Assembly (NCBI GenBank): GCA_964408085.1
Contig: CAYOYB010000011.1
Location: forward strand, 9,308-73,307
Direction of reading: 5' to 3'
From: CAJLIR01 sp964408085
GTDB lineage: Bacteria; Bacillota_I; Bacilli_A; RF39; UBA660
DNA: 64,000 nt
The notes under the pieces were generated by a model. That model was not told the DNA's origin. It worked only from the letters and a program-made list of their open reading frames with translations, and did no database searches. Below, one piece after another: positions 33,861-42,462 of the stretch; the stretch's first letter is position 1, and each line of letters opens with the position of its first letter. The translations under genes were made by a program, and so were the position numbers.

Positions 33861-34703
33861 ATGAAAAATATTTTAAATTATATTAAAAATATTTTTAAAG
33901 TATTAATTTGGCCAATTATATTTATAATTGGTCAATTTTTATTAGTTATTATTTTTGGTGTTATATTTAATGCAACTAAATTTAATGACATTAAACTAGC
34001 TAATGAAAGTTTAGAAAATAACGAATTGACCATAATTTTTAATGAATATATCAAAACAGACGAATATCAAACTGATTTACAAAATTATATTTCAGATAAG
34101 GCTTTGATTATTACAATTATAACTTTTGTAATATTTGGTTTTATTTTTTATAAAATTTATCGAAAATATAAGAATGATTATAATAATAAATTAGATATGA
34201 AAAATATTTTAATTTTGCTGGTACTTGGAATTGCTTTAAATTTAAGTTACAATTTAATTATTGGCAGTTTAAATAATTTATTTTCTTTTACTAATAATTA
34301 TGATGCGATAAATATAAGTATTCTTACTTATATAATTTGTACTGGTATATTAGGACCAATTTTAGAGGAATTATTGTTTAGAGGAATGGTTTTTAATGGA
34401 CTAAAAAAATTTAATAAGCAGATGAAATCAATTTTATTAGCGTCATTTATTTTTATGCTCTTCCATTCTAACCCTGTACAAATGTTATATGCTTTTTGTT
34501 TAAGCTTTATTTTGTTATATGTTTATGAAAAATATAAGACTATTAAAGCTCCAATATTAGTACATATAGCATCTAATATCATGAATATTTTTACATGTAT
34601 GTTAATTATTAATAATAATTTATTATTAAATTTTATAATAATGATTATTTCATTTATTATTTTGTTTCTATTTAATAGATATTTGGTTAAAAAAGATTTA
34701 TGA
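33861..34703 (+). CDS. CPBP-family intramembrane protease (Abi/CAAX-like)
   Basis: This is a 280-residue polytopic membrane protein with the CPBP motifs: EE-x3-R in GPILEELLFRGMVFNGLKKF, the F-x3-H motif in FIFMLFHSNPVQMLYAF, and the last conserved H in PILVHIASNIMN. About seven helices are present. Members cleave membrane peptides or act in bacteriocin immunity. It starts one base after the SPFH gene. The substrate is unknown. Confidence 0.88.
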   Translation: MKNILNYIKNIFKVLIWPIIFIIGQFLLVIIFGVIFNATKFNDIKLANESLENNELTIIFNEYIKTDEYQTDLQNYISDKALIITIITFVIFGFIFYKIYRKYKNDYNNKLDMKNILILLVLGIALNLSYNLIIGSLNNLFSFTNNYDAINISILTYIICTGILGPILEELLFRGMVFNGLKKFNKQMKSILLASFIFMLFHSNPVQMLYAFCLSFILLYVYEKYKTIKAPILVHIASNIMNIFTCMLIINNNLLLNFIIMIISFIILFLFNRYLVKKDL

Positions 34704-34761
34704 TAAAGGTATTTTGTCTATTAAATGTTAATTTACTAAATATTTAAAATATAAAATGCTT

Positions 34762-34789
34762 AAACTAGTAGTAAAATACTAGTTTTTTC
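34762..34789 (+). terminator. Intrinsic terminator
   Basis: AAACTAGTA (34762-34770) and TACTAGTTT (34777-34785) form a 9-bp stem followed by Ts. Confidence 0.8.
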
Positions 34790-34818
34790 TTAACAAGCTA
34801 ACAATATTTTGTTATAAT
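34790..34818 (+). promoter_or_regulatory. Promoter of the hydrolase-ddl operon
   Basis: TTAACA (34790-34795) and TATAAT (34813-34818) have 17-base spacing, directly after the previous terminator. Confidence 0.65.
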
Positions 34819-34833
34819 GATTATGGTGTAAGT

Positions 34834-35565
34834 ATGAAAAAGAAAATTAAAAATATTGACATAAATTATATAAGATATGGAAATGAAAATAAAAAAACGC
34901 TTGTATTATTACATGGGTGGGGTCAAAACATCGAAATGATGAAACCAATTGGTGATAATTTACAAGATTCTTTTGATATTATTATTGTTGATTTACCAGG
35001 TTATGGTTTGAGTGATGAACCAGATTATGTTTGGACTGTTTATGATTATGCAGACGCTATTCATGAGTTATTAGTGGATTTGAAAATTAAAAATCCTATT
35101 GTATTAGGTCATTCTTTTGGAGGAAAGATTTCTTTGATATATGGTAGTAAATATGAAACTGAAAAATTAGTTTTATTTGGTAGTCCTTATAGACCTGAAA
35201 TACAAAAGTTATCTTTAAAAACAAAAGTGTTAAAAAGTTTAGCTAAAGTTAAAGTTTTATCACCATTAGTAGAATTTGCTAAAAAACATATTGGTTCAAC
35301 TGATTATAAAAACGCTAGTCCTATGATGCGAAAAATATTAGTTGAAACAGTTAATTTAGATATTACAGAAGATGTAAAAAAAATTGAGTGCCCAACATTA
35401 CTAATTTGGGGTGAAAATGATACAGCAGTTCCACTTCCTAGAGCTTATGAATTGGAAAAATTGATAAGGGATGCTGGTGTTGTAGTTTATGATGAATGTA
35501 CGCATTATGCGTATTTAGAACGTTTAGGACAAACAATAAATATACTAAATAGTTTTTTGAAATAG
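34834..35565 (+). CDS. Alpha/beta hydrolase
   Basis: This is a 243-residue cytoplasmic alpha/beta hydrolase. The oxyanion segment is LLHGWGQN, the nucleophile S94 lies in VLGHSFGGK, the acid is in LIWGENDTAVP, and the His in ECTHYAYLE. The family covers esterases, lactonases and C-C hydrolases; no specific substrate can be read. It is followed eleven bases later by ddl, so a cell-wall related role is possible but unproven. Confidence 0.85.
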   Translation: MKKKIKNIDINYIRYGNENKKTLVLLHGWGQNIEMMKPIGDNLQDSFDIIIVDLPGYGLSDEPDYVWTVYDYADAIHELLVDLKIKNPIVLGHSFGGKISLIYGSKYETEKLVLFGSPYRPEIQKLSLKTKVLKSLAKVKVLSPLVEFAKKHIGSTDYKNASPMMRKILVETVNLDITEDVKKIECPTLLIWGENDTAVPLPRAYELEKLIRDAGVVVYDECTHYAYLERLGQTINILNSFLK

Positions 35566-35576
35566 GAGAGGTAGTT

Positions 35577-36776
35577 ATGAAGTTAAAGTTAGGTGTTATA
35601 TTTGGTGGAGCAACTGTTGAACATGAGATTAGTATTATCACAGCTGTTCAAGCAATGGAAAATTTAGATCAAGAAAAATATGATATTATACCTATTTATA
35701 TTGATAAAGAAAGAAATTGGTATACAGGTAAATTATTAAAAGATATAAATTTGTATAAAAATTTTAATGATTTAAAAGGTTATGCTAAAAAATGTGTTTT
35801 GTATAATAAAAATGGAAAATTTGTTTTACAATCAATAGGATTATTTAAAAAAGTAATTACAGAGATAGATTTAGTTTTACCAATTGTTCATGGTAACAAT
35901 GTTGAGGATGGAACTTTAGCAGGCTTTTTAGAAATGTTAGGTGTTCCTTATGTTGGTAGTAGAATTATTGGTTCAGCATTAGGTCAAGATAAAGTTATTC
36001 AAAAACAAGTATTACATAATGAAAAATTACCAGTTGTAGATTATGTTTGGTTTTACGATAATGAATATTTTGAGAAAAAAGATGAGATAATTAAAGATAT
36101 TGAATGTTTAAAATACCCAGTTATTGTTAAACCTGCTACATTAGGAAGTAGTATAGGTATAAAAATTGCTAAGAATCAAACTGATTTAGTTGAAGCAATT
36201 AATGATGCTATTAAATATGATAATAAGATTATTGTTGAAGAAACTGTAAATAATTTATTAGAAGTAAATTGCGCTGTTTTAGGTAATTATGAATATCAAG
36301 AAACAAGTCTTATAGCTCAAATGAAATTAAAAAATGATATATTAACTTTTGATGATAAATATATAGGTAGTGGTAAAGGAAGTAAAAAGGGCATGCCTAC
36401 TAAGAATTCTTCAACTATGGATAATGCTGATTTTAAAATTCCAGCTGATTTAGATGAAAAGTTAACAAATGAAATTTATGATTTAGCTAAAAAAACATTT
36501 AGAGTTCTTAATTTAAGTGGTGTTGCTCGAATTGATTTTTTAATTGATTATAAAACCAAAAAAGTTTATATTAATGAGCCAAATACCATTCCTGGTAGTT
36601 TAGCCTTTTATTTATTTGATAAAAATATTAAAAATTATACAAAATTATTAGATGAATTAATTATTTTAGCAATTAAAGATTATAAAAAACGTACTAAAAA
36701 AATTACATCATTTGATAATAATATTTTAAGTACGTTTAATTCAAAGAAAGCTTTAAAGGGTAGTAAGCAAATCTAA
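35577..36776 (+). CDS. ddl: D-alanine--D-alanine ligase
   Basis: This is a 399-residue ATP-grasp ligase that makes the D-Ala-D-Ala dipeptide of peptidoglycan. The N-terminus LGVIFGGATVEHEISIITA and PIVHGNNVEDGTLAGFLEM are typical of Ddl. KPATLGSSIGIKIA is the ATP-binding loop; RIDFLID and INEPNTIPGSLAFYLF hold the Mg-binding and D-Ala-binding residues. The NEPNTIPGSLAFY form differs from the NEVNTLPG of most Ddl but is seen in a Firmicutes subgroup. A ~25-residue Lys/Ser-rich C-terminal tail is extra, so the protein is longer than the usual ~350. AGGAGAGG precedes the start. Its presence shows that this organism builds peptidoglycan. Confidence 0.93.
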   Translation: MKLKLGVIFGGATVEHEISIITAVQAMENLDQEKYDIIPIYIDKERNWYTGKLLKDINLYKNFNDLKGYAKKCVLYNKNGKFVLQSIGLFKKVITEIDLVLPIVHGNNVEDGTLAGFLEMLGVPYVGSRIIGSALGQDKVIQKQVLHNEKLPVVDYVWFYDNEYFEKKDEIIKDIECLKYPVIVKPATLGSSIGIKIAKNQTDLVEAINDAIKYDNKIIVEETVNNLLEVNCAVLGNYEYQETSLIAQMKLKNDILTFDDKYIGSGKGSKKGMPTKNSSTMDNADFKIPADLDEKLTNEIYDLAKKTFRVLNLSGVARIDFLIDYKTKKVYINEPNTIPGSLAFYLFDKNIKNYTKLLDELIILAIKDYKKRTKKITSFDNNILSTFNSKKALKGSKQI

Positions 36777-36779
36777 TGT

Positions 36780-38258
36780 TTAATCATTGGAATTTGAAAG
36801 TTTTATACTTTTGGTGCTAGGACCTTTTAGGACATTACCATCAATATCATACCTTGAACCATGACATGGGCAATCCCATGTTTTTTCTTCGTTGTTAAAA
36901 ATTAAACTACAACCCATATGTGGACATTTATTTCTAACAATATGTTCTTTTTTATTTTCATCAATATAAATTGCGCATTCAATATTATCTATTTTTTTAA
37001 AACTTATATTTTCATAAAAATCTTTATTTTTATTTATTTTACTATCAATCATTGAGGATATAGTAGTAAATCCATCTGCAAAAAAATTTTTTATTTGTTC
37101 CATATTTATTTCTCTTTCAGGCTCGAATAAAGTTATATATTGATTGTTTTCATTGGTAATTAGGTCACTTAATATTTTACCAGCTATGGTACCATTTGTC
37201 ATACCCCATTTATTAAAACCTGTTGCGATATAAAAATTGTCTTTTAGTTTACCAATAATAGGTAATTTATCATTAGTTATTAAATCATATGTAAACCACA
37301 AATTAGTTATTTTATTAGGGAAATTACTTTCAAATTTTTTTATCAAATTTTTAAAATTAGCTTCATTATTTAAATTTTTAGATATTTTACTTTCAATACT
37401 AGCAAAAATAATATAATTTTCTTTATCATGATGATATCTAGTTGAAACAATTGGATTACTATTTGTAATAGCGTTAAAATCTTTAATTTTATCGATTTTA
37501 GATGCAAGAACATATTCTTTCTCTAAATGTGTTTTAAAAGGAATTAAACCTGGTGTAACAAAAAAAGGGTAGTGGGTTGCTACAATAACTTTATTAGCGT
37601 TTATTACATTATTATTTGTATAAATTTTATAGAAATTATCAAATTTTTCGATTTTTAAAGCTTTAGTTTTTTCATAGATATTAATATTATTTTTAATTAA
37701 TTCATTAGTTAAAGCGTAAATATATTTAATAGGATGGAAAACAGCTGTATTATCTGTTTTTATACCATATTTGCATGGCATACCATTAGGTAATTTATTT
37801 ATAATTTTATAATTTAGATTAGCTTTATCTAAAAATTGTTGTTCCTTTAAAAATTCTTTTATATCATTATCTTTATTTGTATAAACATATGAAGAGTTTT
37901 CTTGATAATCACAATCAATATTATATTTATTTATATTTTGTTTTATTAAATTCATAGCTTCTAATTGTGATTGTAAATATTTTAAACTAGTATTAAAATC
38001 AAAAATATTTTCTAATTTATGATATATTAATCCTTGTAAGAATGTTATTTTACCAGTGGTATTTAAAGTGGCACCACTACCAATTTCATTTGCTTCAATT
38101 AAAGTTATATCTAAATTTTTATCTTTAAGATAAAAGGCAGTTGAAATACCTGTTATTCCACCACCAATTATTAAAATATCTGTTTTTATATCTTCTTTTA
38201 AATCTTTAGTTTGAAATGGTCTATTTTGTATTTTCCATATTGATTCATTTTTCATCAT
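36780..38258 (-). CDS. FAD-dependent oxidoreductase fused to a Rieske [2Fe-2S] domain
   Basis: This is a 492-residue protein. The N-terminal DAO-type FAD domain has the dinucleotide motif DILIIGGGITGISTAFYL and EANEIGSGATLNTTGK. A FAD C-terminal motif is in FYIATGFNKWGMTNGTIAG. Residues ~415-485 are a Rieske domain with CPHMGCSL and CPCHGSRYD (two Cys-His pairs). This fusion is known in Firmicutes (YhfW-like) and is thought to carry out amine or glycine-like oxidation; the substrate is unknown. GGTGAT lies right before the ATG pair, so the second Met is a possible start. It is convergent with ddl (three bases apart). Confidence 0.9.
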   Translation of the reverse strand: MMKNESIWKIQNRPFQTKDLKEDIKTDILIIGGGITGISTAFYLKDKNLDITLIEANEIGSGATLNTTGKITFLQGLIYHKLENIFDFNTSLKYLQSQLEAMNLIKQNINKYNIDCDYQENSSYVYTNKDNDIKEFLKEQQFLDKANLNYKIINKLPNGMPCKYGIKTDNTAVFHPIKYIYALTNELIKNNINIYEKTKALKIEKFDNFYKIYTNNNVINANKVIVATHYPFFVTPGLIPFKTHLEKEYVLASKIDKIKDFNAITNSNPIVSTRYHHDKENYIIFASIESKISKNLNNEANFKNLIKKFESNFPNKITNLWFTYDLITNDKLPIIGKLKDNFYIATGFNKWGMTNGTIAGKILSDLITNENNQYITLFEPEREINMEQIKNFFADGFTTISSMIDSKINKNKDFYENISFKKIDNIECAIYIDENKKEHIVRNKCPHMGCSLIFNNEEKTWDCPCHGSRYDIDGNVLKGPSTKSIKLSNSND

Positions 38259-38475
38259 ATCACCATTTTGTTATGGATAAAATATTTTAAATTTATACAA
38301 TTTATTATAAAATAATTGTTATCTAAAAATATTAACTAACTATAAAAAAAACTTATTAGATTTGATTAGTCTATTTTCTTTTTATCATTATATTTAGGGA
38401 GTATCTATAAGTGGCTATATACTTTTTAGAAATTTTATGTTAATATGAATAAAAGGAAAGGAGGTGTATAAAATT
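38259..38475. promoter_or_regulatory. Divergent intergenic region
   Basis: About 215 A/T-rich bases between the oxidoreductase and the small plus-strand gene. A plus-strand AAAGGAGGTG ribosome site ends near 38465; possible -10 boxes are present, but none has a clear -35 partner. No RNA structure is evident. Confidence 0.3.
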
Positions 38476-38820
38476 ATGGAAAGACAAGAATTAGAAGAAG
38501 CATATAATCAATGCATTGAAGAATTGGCTCAAAATGCCCTTGCTAAAAAACCTGTTAATCAAAATTTATTAAACATTATTGCCAAAATTCAACGTGATAT
38601 AAGAGATTTGGATATTGTAGAGGCAATGAGCAAAATTAAAGAAAATACAATCCTACAAATGCCATCTAGAAATTCAATACAAACATCTGAAAATTTTACA
38701 ATCAATGAATTTGGAGAAATAGTTAGAGGAAAGGAAATGACCTCTCCAAAAGCTGCCGAATTTGGTCAACCCATGGCTGCACAACCAAGCATAGAAGATT
38801 ATAAACCAAAGATTAAATAA
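38476..38820 (+). CDS. Small helical protein, unknown function
   Basis: This is a 114-residue protein. The ATG at 38476 follows AAAGGAGGTG; the GTG at 38464 overlaps that site and is rejected. The N-terminal 60 residues are predicted helical (LEEAYNQCIEELAQNALAKK ... IIAKIQRDIRDLDIVEAM). The C-terminal part is Pro/Ser/Gln-rich and looks disordered (KAAEFGQPMAAQPSIEDYKP). It has more Gln, Ala and Pro, and less A/T-extreme codons, than neighbours, which is compatible with an accessory gene. No family is recognised. Confidence 0.6.
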   Translation: MERQELEEAYNQCIEELAQNALAKKPVNQNLLNIIAKIQRDIRDLDIVEAMSKIKENTILQMPSRNSIQTSENFTINEFGEIVRGKEMTSPKAAEFGQPMAAQPSIEDYKPKIK

Positions 38821-38888
38821 ATTTATATTTGATGAAATCGCAGAAATGTGATTTTTTTTATAAAATATTTAAAAATAGCTATGTTCGC

Positions 38889-38917
38889 TTGTTTTATTAT
38901 ATATCATAATATATAAT
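38889..38917 (+). promoter_or_regulatory. Promoter of the toxin-like peptide
   Basis: TTGTTT (38889-38894) and TATAAT (38912-38917) are 17 bases apart. The transcript would begin near 38924 with a ~56-base leader. Confidence 0.55.
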
Positions 38918-38979
38918 TTTATTAGGAACATTTAATAAGTTGGGTGGAGCTAAACTTCGTGTTGAGGGGAGGCGATAAT

Positions 38980-39063
38980 ATGAACAAGAAAGATTTTTTA
39001 ATTTTGTCTTTAGTAATTATTATTTTCCTTTTGTTATTACTGTTATTTATAACCTTAATATAA
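38980..39063 (+). CDS. 27-residue hydrophobic peptide, candidate type I toxin
   Basis: The frame encodes MNKKDFLI followed by an almost unbroken run of Leu, Ile, Val and Phe, i.e. one membrane helix. GGGGAGG (38966-38972) seven bases upstream is among the strongest ribosome sites in the window. The mRNA leader GTTGGGTGGA (38939-38948) can pair with TCCACCTAAC just after the stop (39070-39079), and TGTTGAG (38960-38966) can pair with CTCAACA (39119-39125), so the ends can fold back over the ribosome site. Two hairpins follow the gene. Size, hydrophobicity and folding resemble Ibs, ShoB and Fst-type toxins. The toxic activity and an antisense antitoxin RNA are inferred. Confidence 0.6.
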   Translation: MNKKDFLILSLVIIIFLLLLLLFITLI

Positions 39064-39068
39064 AAGAA

Positions 39069-39147
39069 ATCCACCTAACTCAGCAATGATTTAGGTGGAA
39101 CGCAATTTTATGGCAACACTCAACATAGCGGGTTAAGTGTTCCTTTT
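39069..39147. terminator. Two hairpins after the toxin-like ORF
   Basis: The first hairpin is CCACCT / AGGTGG (39071-39076 and about 39092-39097). The second is AACACT / AGTGTT (about 39115-39120 and 39136-39141) followed by CC and a T run. Placed like the shared terminator of type I toxin-antitoxin pairs. Confidence 0.55.
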
Positions 39148-39151
39148 TATT

Positions 39152-39382
39152 TTATGCAAGAATTCTTGCTAAATACATGATAACACAAAAAAAGACTCTT
39201 TGCAAGTCTACTCTATAGCAAAGCCTAATTAATTTGGACAAATTTTTTACTGGTGACTCGTTTGTATCTTTAAACGAACTTTTAATCTCATCAAGATTAA
39301 CTCTTATTTCTTGCTTATCTTCACTATTAAAATATAATTGGTATACACATTCATAATTCAGTATTTTCGAATTTAAATCCAT
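39152..39382 (-). CDS. Possible small protein downstream of the orphan gene
   Basis: A 76-residue frame starts MDLNSKILNYECVYQLYF and has a coding-like charged middle (NSEDKQEIRVNLDEIKSSFK). It lies 30 bases after the 465-residue gene on the same strand. Against it: only a poor ribosome site (GCGAGTG touching the ATG), and a hairpin with seven Ts (AGACT / AGTCT, 39193-39209, read on the minus strand) falls before its end. It may be a real partner protein, a remnant, or the 3' part of the island gene's transcript. It ends beside the palindrome GCAAGAATTCTTGC (39156-39169). Confidence 0.4.
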   Translation of the reverse strand: MDLNSKILNYECVYQLYFNSEDKQEIRVNLDEIKSSFKDTNESPVKNLSKLIRLCYRVDLQRVFFCVIMYLARILA

Positions 39383-39412
39383 TCACTCGCACTTAAGACA
39401 ATGCACTATGAA

Positions 39413-40810
39413 TTACTCAGTATCAGAAGTAGAAAAAGATTTTCTAAATATCTTTATATCTTCAGTTTTATCAATATTAGCACTTTCTTGAAATTGTTTT
39501 TCTGCCAAAGCAAAGTATGCTTCTTTATTTTCTATAACGTCCTTCACAATTTCTGGGATAGACATCTGTATAAATTTTTTTGGAGCTAAAAAATCATTTT
39601 CATTTTCCAAGCCTCTATTTATACAAATCTTATGACGAAATGCGAGTAACTGAATAGTAACTAATTTTATAAATTCATCGCCTACATATCTAGAATTTAA
39701 TGTATTTATTATATTATCAATTTCTTCAATAGAGAAACCTTCATCAGATGTCAATACTGGCAATTTTAAAGTATCAGCACATACAGTTTTCTTATTATCA
39801 AAGAAATTTCCATAGTCATAACTGTTCCACCAATTGTCTGTAGAACTTTTTTCACTATCTAAATTTTTAACTTTTACACAATAAGTCATTTGGATTTTGT
39901 GATTTTTCTTATATATCTTAAATTCACACCATCTTTGGCTAGGTATACCACCTTTCAAATATATGGCAGCTCTTGTATTAGTGTCATGAAGTTCTTTTTT
40001 ATCGCTTGGATTTAATCTATCTAAGTAATTTGGAAAGGGAATGTTTTTAAAATTATAATCTATTAAATTATCAAAACAAAAACCTAATAAAAAGTTATTT
40101 ATTTGCCCATTTTCATCTTTTGTTGCCATTTTATTTATAAAATATTGTATATCGCAAGAACTAATGATGTCATACGTAACTTGTTCATCACCATCATTAA
40201 TAACACTATCGTCACCATAATTATATACTAGATTGTATGCTCTAGAATTAGAATTTTTATCATATTTTTTATGAACTTTAGTGAGTAATACTTGGTGGTC
40301 TAAATTCGATTCACTTTCTAAGATTTTAGCATACTTTATTATAAAACCTGGAAGTAAGTGTTCTTTACTAGAATCTAGTCCAAAACTACCTTCTTTTATA
40401 AAATATAATTCAAATTTACCATTTGTTAAAATTACACTAGTTCGTATATGTCTTTCTTCATTAGGATAGAAAGGTAAGCGATAAAAACTTATTATCTTAA
40501 AGAAGGCATTCTCTATAGTCACTCGTATATAATTTTTTTCACAATCTAATAAGTCTGTCGTATCTTCGTGATATACGTATTTGGAGTTATAGATATTATT
40601 TGTACCCTTATCGATAACAACTATAGTAGGTTTTTGAAAACTAATGCTTTCAATGCAATAATCAGCTAATCTTGTTTCATCTAAAGGAATGTCAAAAAAA
40701 CTAAGTAGTTCTACTAGACTAGTAATTTCATCATTGCTTTTTTCTATATATCTTTTATAAGTTCTTTTTATTTCTCTCACGATTTGTTTTAATTGGTTTC
40801 TTTTTCCCAT
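39413..40810 (-). CDS. Orphan 465-residue protein beside tRNA genes, unknown function
   Basis: The start is the ATG at 40810 (MGKRNQLKQIVREIKRTYKR), preceded by AGAGGTAA; a longer frame from 40843 lacks a site. The N-terminus is a basic helix. The body is a mixed alpha/beta soluble protein with no membrane helix or signal, and Trp/Tyr-rich stretches (QRWCEFKIYKKNHKIQMTYC; NWWNSYDYGNFF). Near the end there is a helical part (SIEEIDNIINTLNSRYVGDE). I recognise no catalytic motif. It lies between a toxin-like locus and tRNA-Glu/tRNA-Ile genes, is transcribed away from them, and separates two groups of housekeeping genes, which suits an acquired accessory or defence gene. That role is inference only. 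Confidence 0.65.
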   Translation of the reverse strand: MGKRNQLKQIVREIKRTYKRYIEKSNDEITSLVELLSFFDIPLDETRLADYCIESISFQKPTIVVIDKGTNNIYNSKYVYHEDTTDLLDCEKNYIRVTIENAFFKIISFYRLPFYPNEERHIRTSVILTNGKFELYFIKEGSFGLDSSKEHLLPGFIIKYAKILESESNLDHQVLLTKVHKKYDKNSNSRAYNLVYNYGDDSVINDGDEQVTYDIISSCDIQYFINKMATKDENGQINNFLLGFCFDNLIDYNFKNIPFPNYLDRLNPSDKKELHDTNTRAAIYLKGGIPSQRWCEFKIYKKNHKIQMTYCVKVKNLDSEKSSTDNWWNSYDYGNFFDNKKTVCADTLKLPVLTSDEGFSIEEIDNIINTLNSRYVGDEFIKLVTIQLLAFRHKICINRGLENENDFLAPKKFIQMSIPEIVKDVIENKEAYFALAEKQFQESANIDKTEDIKIFRKSFSTSDTE

Positions 40811-40903
40811 ATAAATTACCTCTGATGTAATATTATAACACAAATAATTTGTTAATACAAAAAAATTATTATAGAAAAAAACTTAAACGTAAACGTTCAT
40901 AAA

Positions 40904-40934
40904 AATACAAAAAAAGTACCTTTGTAGGTACTTT
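40904..40934 (-). terminator. Terminator of the tRNA transcript
   Basis: Read on the minus strand, AAAGTACC and GGTACTTT (8 bp, 40913-40934) are followed by a T tract (A run at 40904-40912 on the plus strand). Confidence 0.8.
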
Positions 40935-40985
40935 AATAACGAAGCAATCCACATAACAGCGAATTAAGTTCGTATAATGCTTAAA

Positions 40986-41062
40986 TGGTGACCCGTACGA
41001 GATTCGGACTCGTGAATGCATGCGTGAAAGGCATGTGTGTTAAGCCGCTTCACCAACGGGCC
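40986..41062 (-). tRNA. tRNA-Glu (anticodon TTC)
   Basis: A 77-base cloverleaf can be drawn on the minus strand: acceptor GGCCCGT / ACGGGTC, anticodon stem around the loop CTTTCAC (anticodon TTC), and T-arm ACGAGTCCGAATCTCGT (GAATC replaces the usual TTCGA form in part). The CCA end is encoded. It shares a transcript with tRNA-Ile, eight bases upstream. Confidence 0.9.
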
Positions 41063-41070
41063 AAAATTAA

Positions 41071-41147
<77 letters not shown>

Positions 41148-41166
41148 ATTAATCAGTGACTACTAA

Positions 41167-41195
41167 AGTATACCTTATTTTTTTTAATTTGGCAA
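41167..41195 (-). promoter_or_regulatory. Promoter of the tRNA pair
   Basis: On the minus strand TTGCCA (41190-41195) and TATACT (41167-41172) have 17-base spacing and lie 20 bases before tRNA-Ile. Confidence 0.75.
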
Positions 41196-41327
41196 TACTT
41201 TTTGTGAAAAAAATCTGTAAATTCTTTAAATTTTATTTAAAAAAGTTTAAAAACACTGATTACAATACTATTTTATTAAAAAAATAATAATTATATGATA
41301 TAATTATTAAAGATTGATGGTGATAAT

Positions 41328-42461
41328 ATGATATATTTAGATTATTCAGCAACAACTCCTGTGGATAAGGAAGTTTTAAATACTTTTAACAAAGTTTCTT
41401 TAGAATTTGTAGGGAATCCTAATTCTTTACATAAATTAGGTGTTCAAAGTAAAGATTTAATTGATAATGCCACTAAACAAATCGCAGAGCTTTTAAAAGT
41501 AAAGACAGATGAGATAATTTATACAAGTGGGGCTAGTGAATCAAATAATTTGGCTATAAAGGGTATTGCTTTAAAATATCAAAATCGTGGTAAAAAAATA
41601 ATAACTACCGAGTTAGAACATTCTTCGGTAATTGGACCACTTGGATATTTACAAAAACAAGGTTTTGAAGTTATTTTTGCTCCCTTAGATCAAGAAGGTA
41701 GAGTAGATATAGAAGAGGTAGAAAAATTAATGGATGATGAAGTAATATTAGTTACAATTTCAGCTGTTAATAGTGAACTTGGTTTATGGCAACCAATTAG
41801 CGAGATTGGTAAAATGTTAAAAAAATATCCAAAATGTTTTTTTCATACAGATATGACGCAAGCTATTGGTAAAAAAATATTAGATGATGATATTTTTGAA
41901 AATGTTGATTTAGCAAGTTTTTCTGCTCATAAAATTTATGGTTTAAAAGGTATAGGTTGTTTAATAAAAAAAGATGGTATTAACTTAGAACCATTAATTC
42001 ATGGTGGTAAAAGTACGACGATTTATCGTAGTGGTACACCAGCTCCTGCGTTAATTGCTTCATTTTCAAAAGCTTTAAGATTAATATTGAATGATATTTC
42101 TATTAAGTATTCTCATGTTTTAAATTTAAATAATAAAATTAAATCTTGTTTAGAAAAATATGATGATGTTTTTATTAATAGTAATGATTACTGTGTTCCA
42201 CATATATTAAATTTAAGTGTTATTGGAATAAAACCTGAAACGATGCTACATGCTTTAGAAGAGGATGATATTTATATATCAACTCAGAGTGCTTGCTCAA
42301 GTAGTAATACGCGTTCAAAAGCCGTTTTTGCGCTTACTCATGATGAAATAAGAGCATCATCTAGTATACGTATCAGTTTATCGTATTTAACGACTGAAGA
42401 TGAAATAGAAAAATTTTTAGATGTTTTTGATAAATGTTATAAAAATTTAAAATTAAAATAA
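41328..42461 (+). CDS. Cysteine desulfurase (NifS/IscS family)
   Basis: This is a 377-residue PLP enzyme that removes sulfur from cysteine for Fe-S clusters and tRNA thiolation. IYLDYSATTPVDKEVL starts the protein; the PLP lysine is K202 in SFSAHKIYG; the active Cys is C323 in STQSACSSS, in a long flexible loop as in IscS/NifS group I. HGG and RSGTPAP are also typical. TATAAT (41299-41304) and GGTGATAA precede the ATG. No iscU or thiI follows here; instead a pentapeptide protein begins one base after the stop. A possible user of its sulfur is the TtcA-like enzyme at 12637. Confidence 0.93.
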   Translation: MIYLDYSATTPVDKEVLNTFNKVSLEFVGNPNSLHKLGVQSKDLIDNATKQIAELLKVKTDEIIYTSGASESNNLAIKGIALKYQNRGKKIITTELEHSSVIGPLGYLQKQGFEVIFAPLDQEGRVDIEEVEKLMDDEVILVTISAVNSELGLWQPISEIGKMLKKYPKCFFHTDMTQAIGKKILDDDIFENVDLASFSAHKIYGLKGIGCLIKKDGINLEPLIHGGKSTTIYRSGTPAPALIASFSKALRLILNDISIKYSHVLNLNNKIKSCLEKYDDVFINSNDYCVPHILNLSVIGIKPETMLHALEEDDIYISTQSACSSSNTRSKAVFALTHDEIRASSSIRISLSYLTTEDEIEKFLDVFDKCYKNLKLK

Positions 42462-42462
42462 T

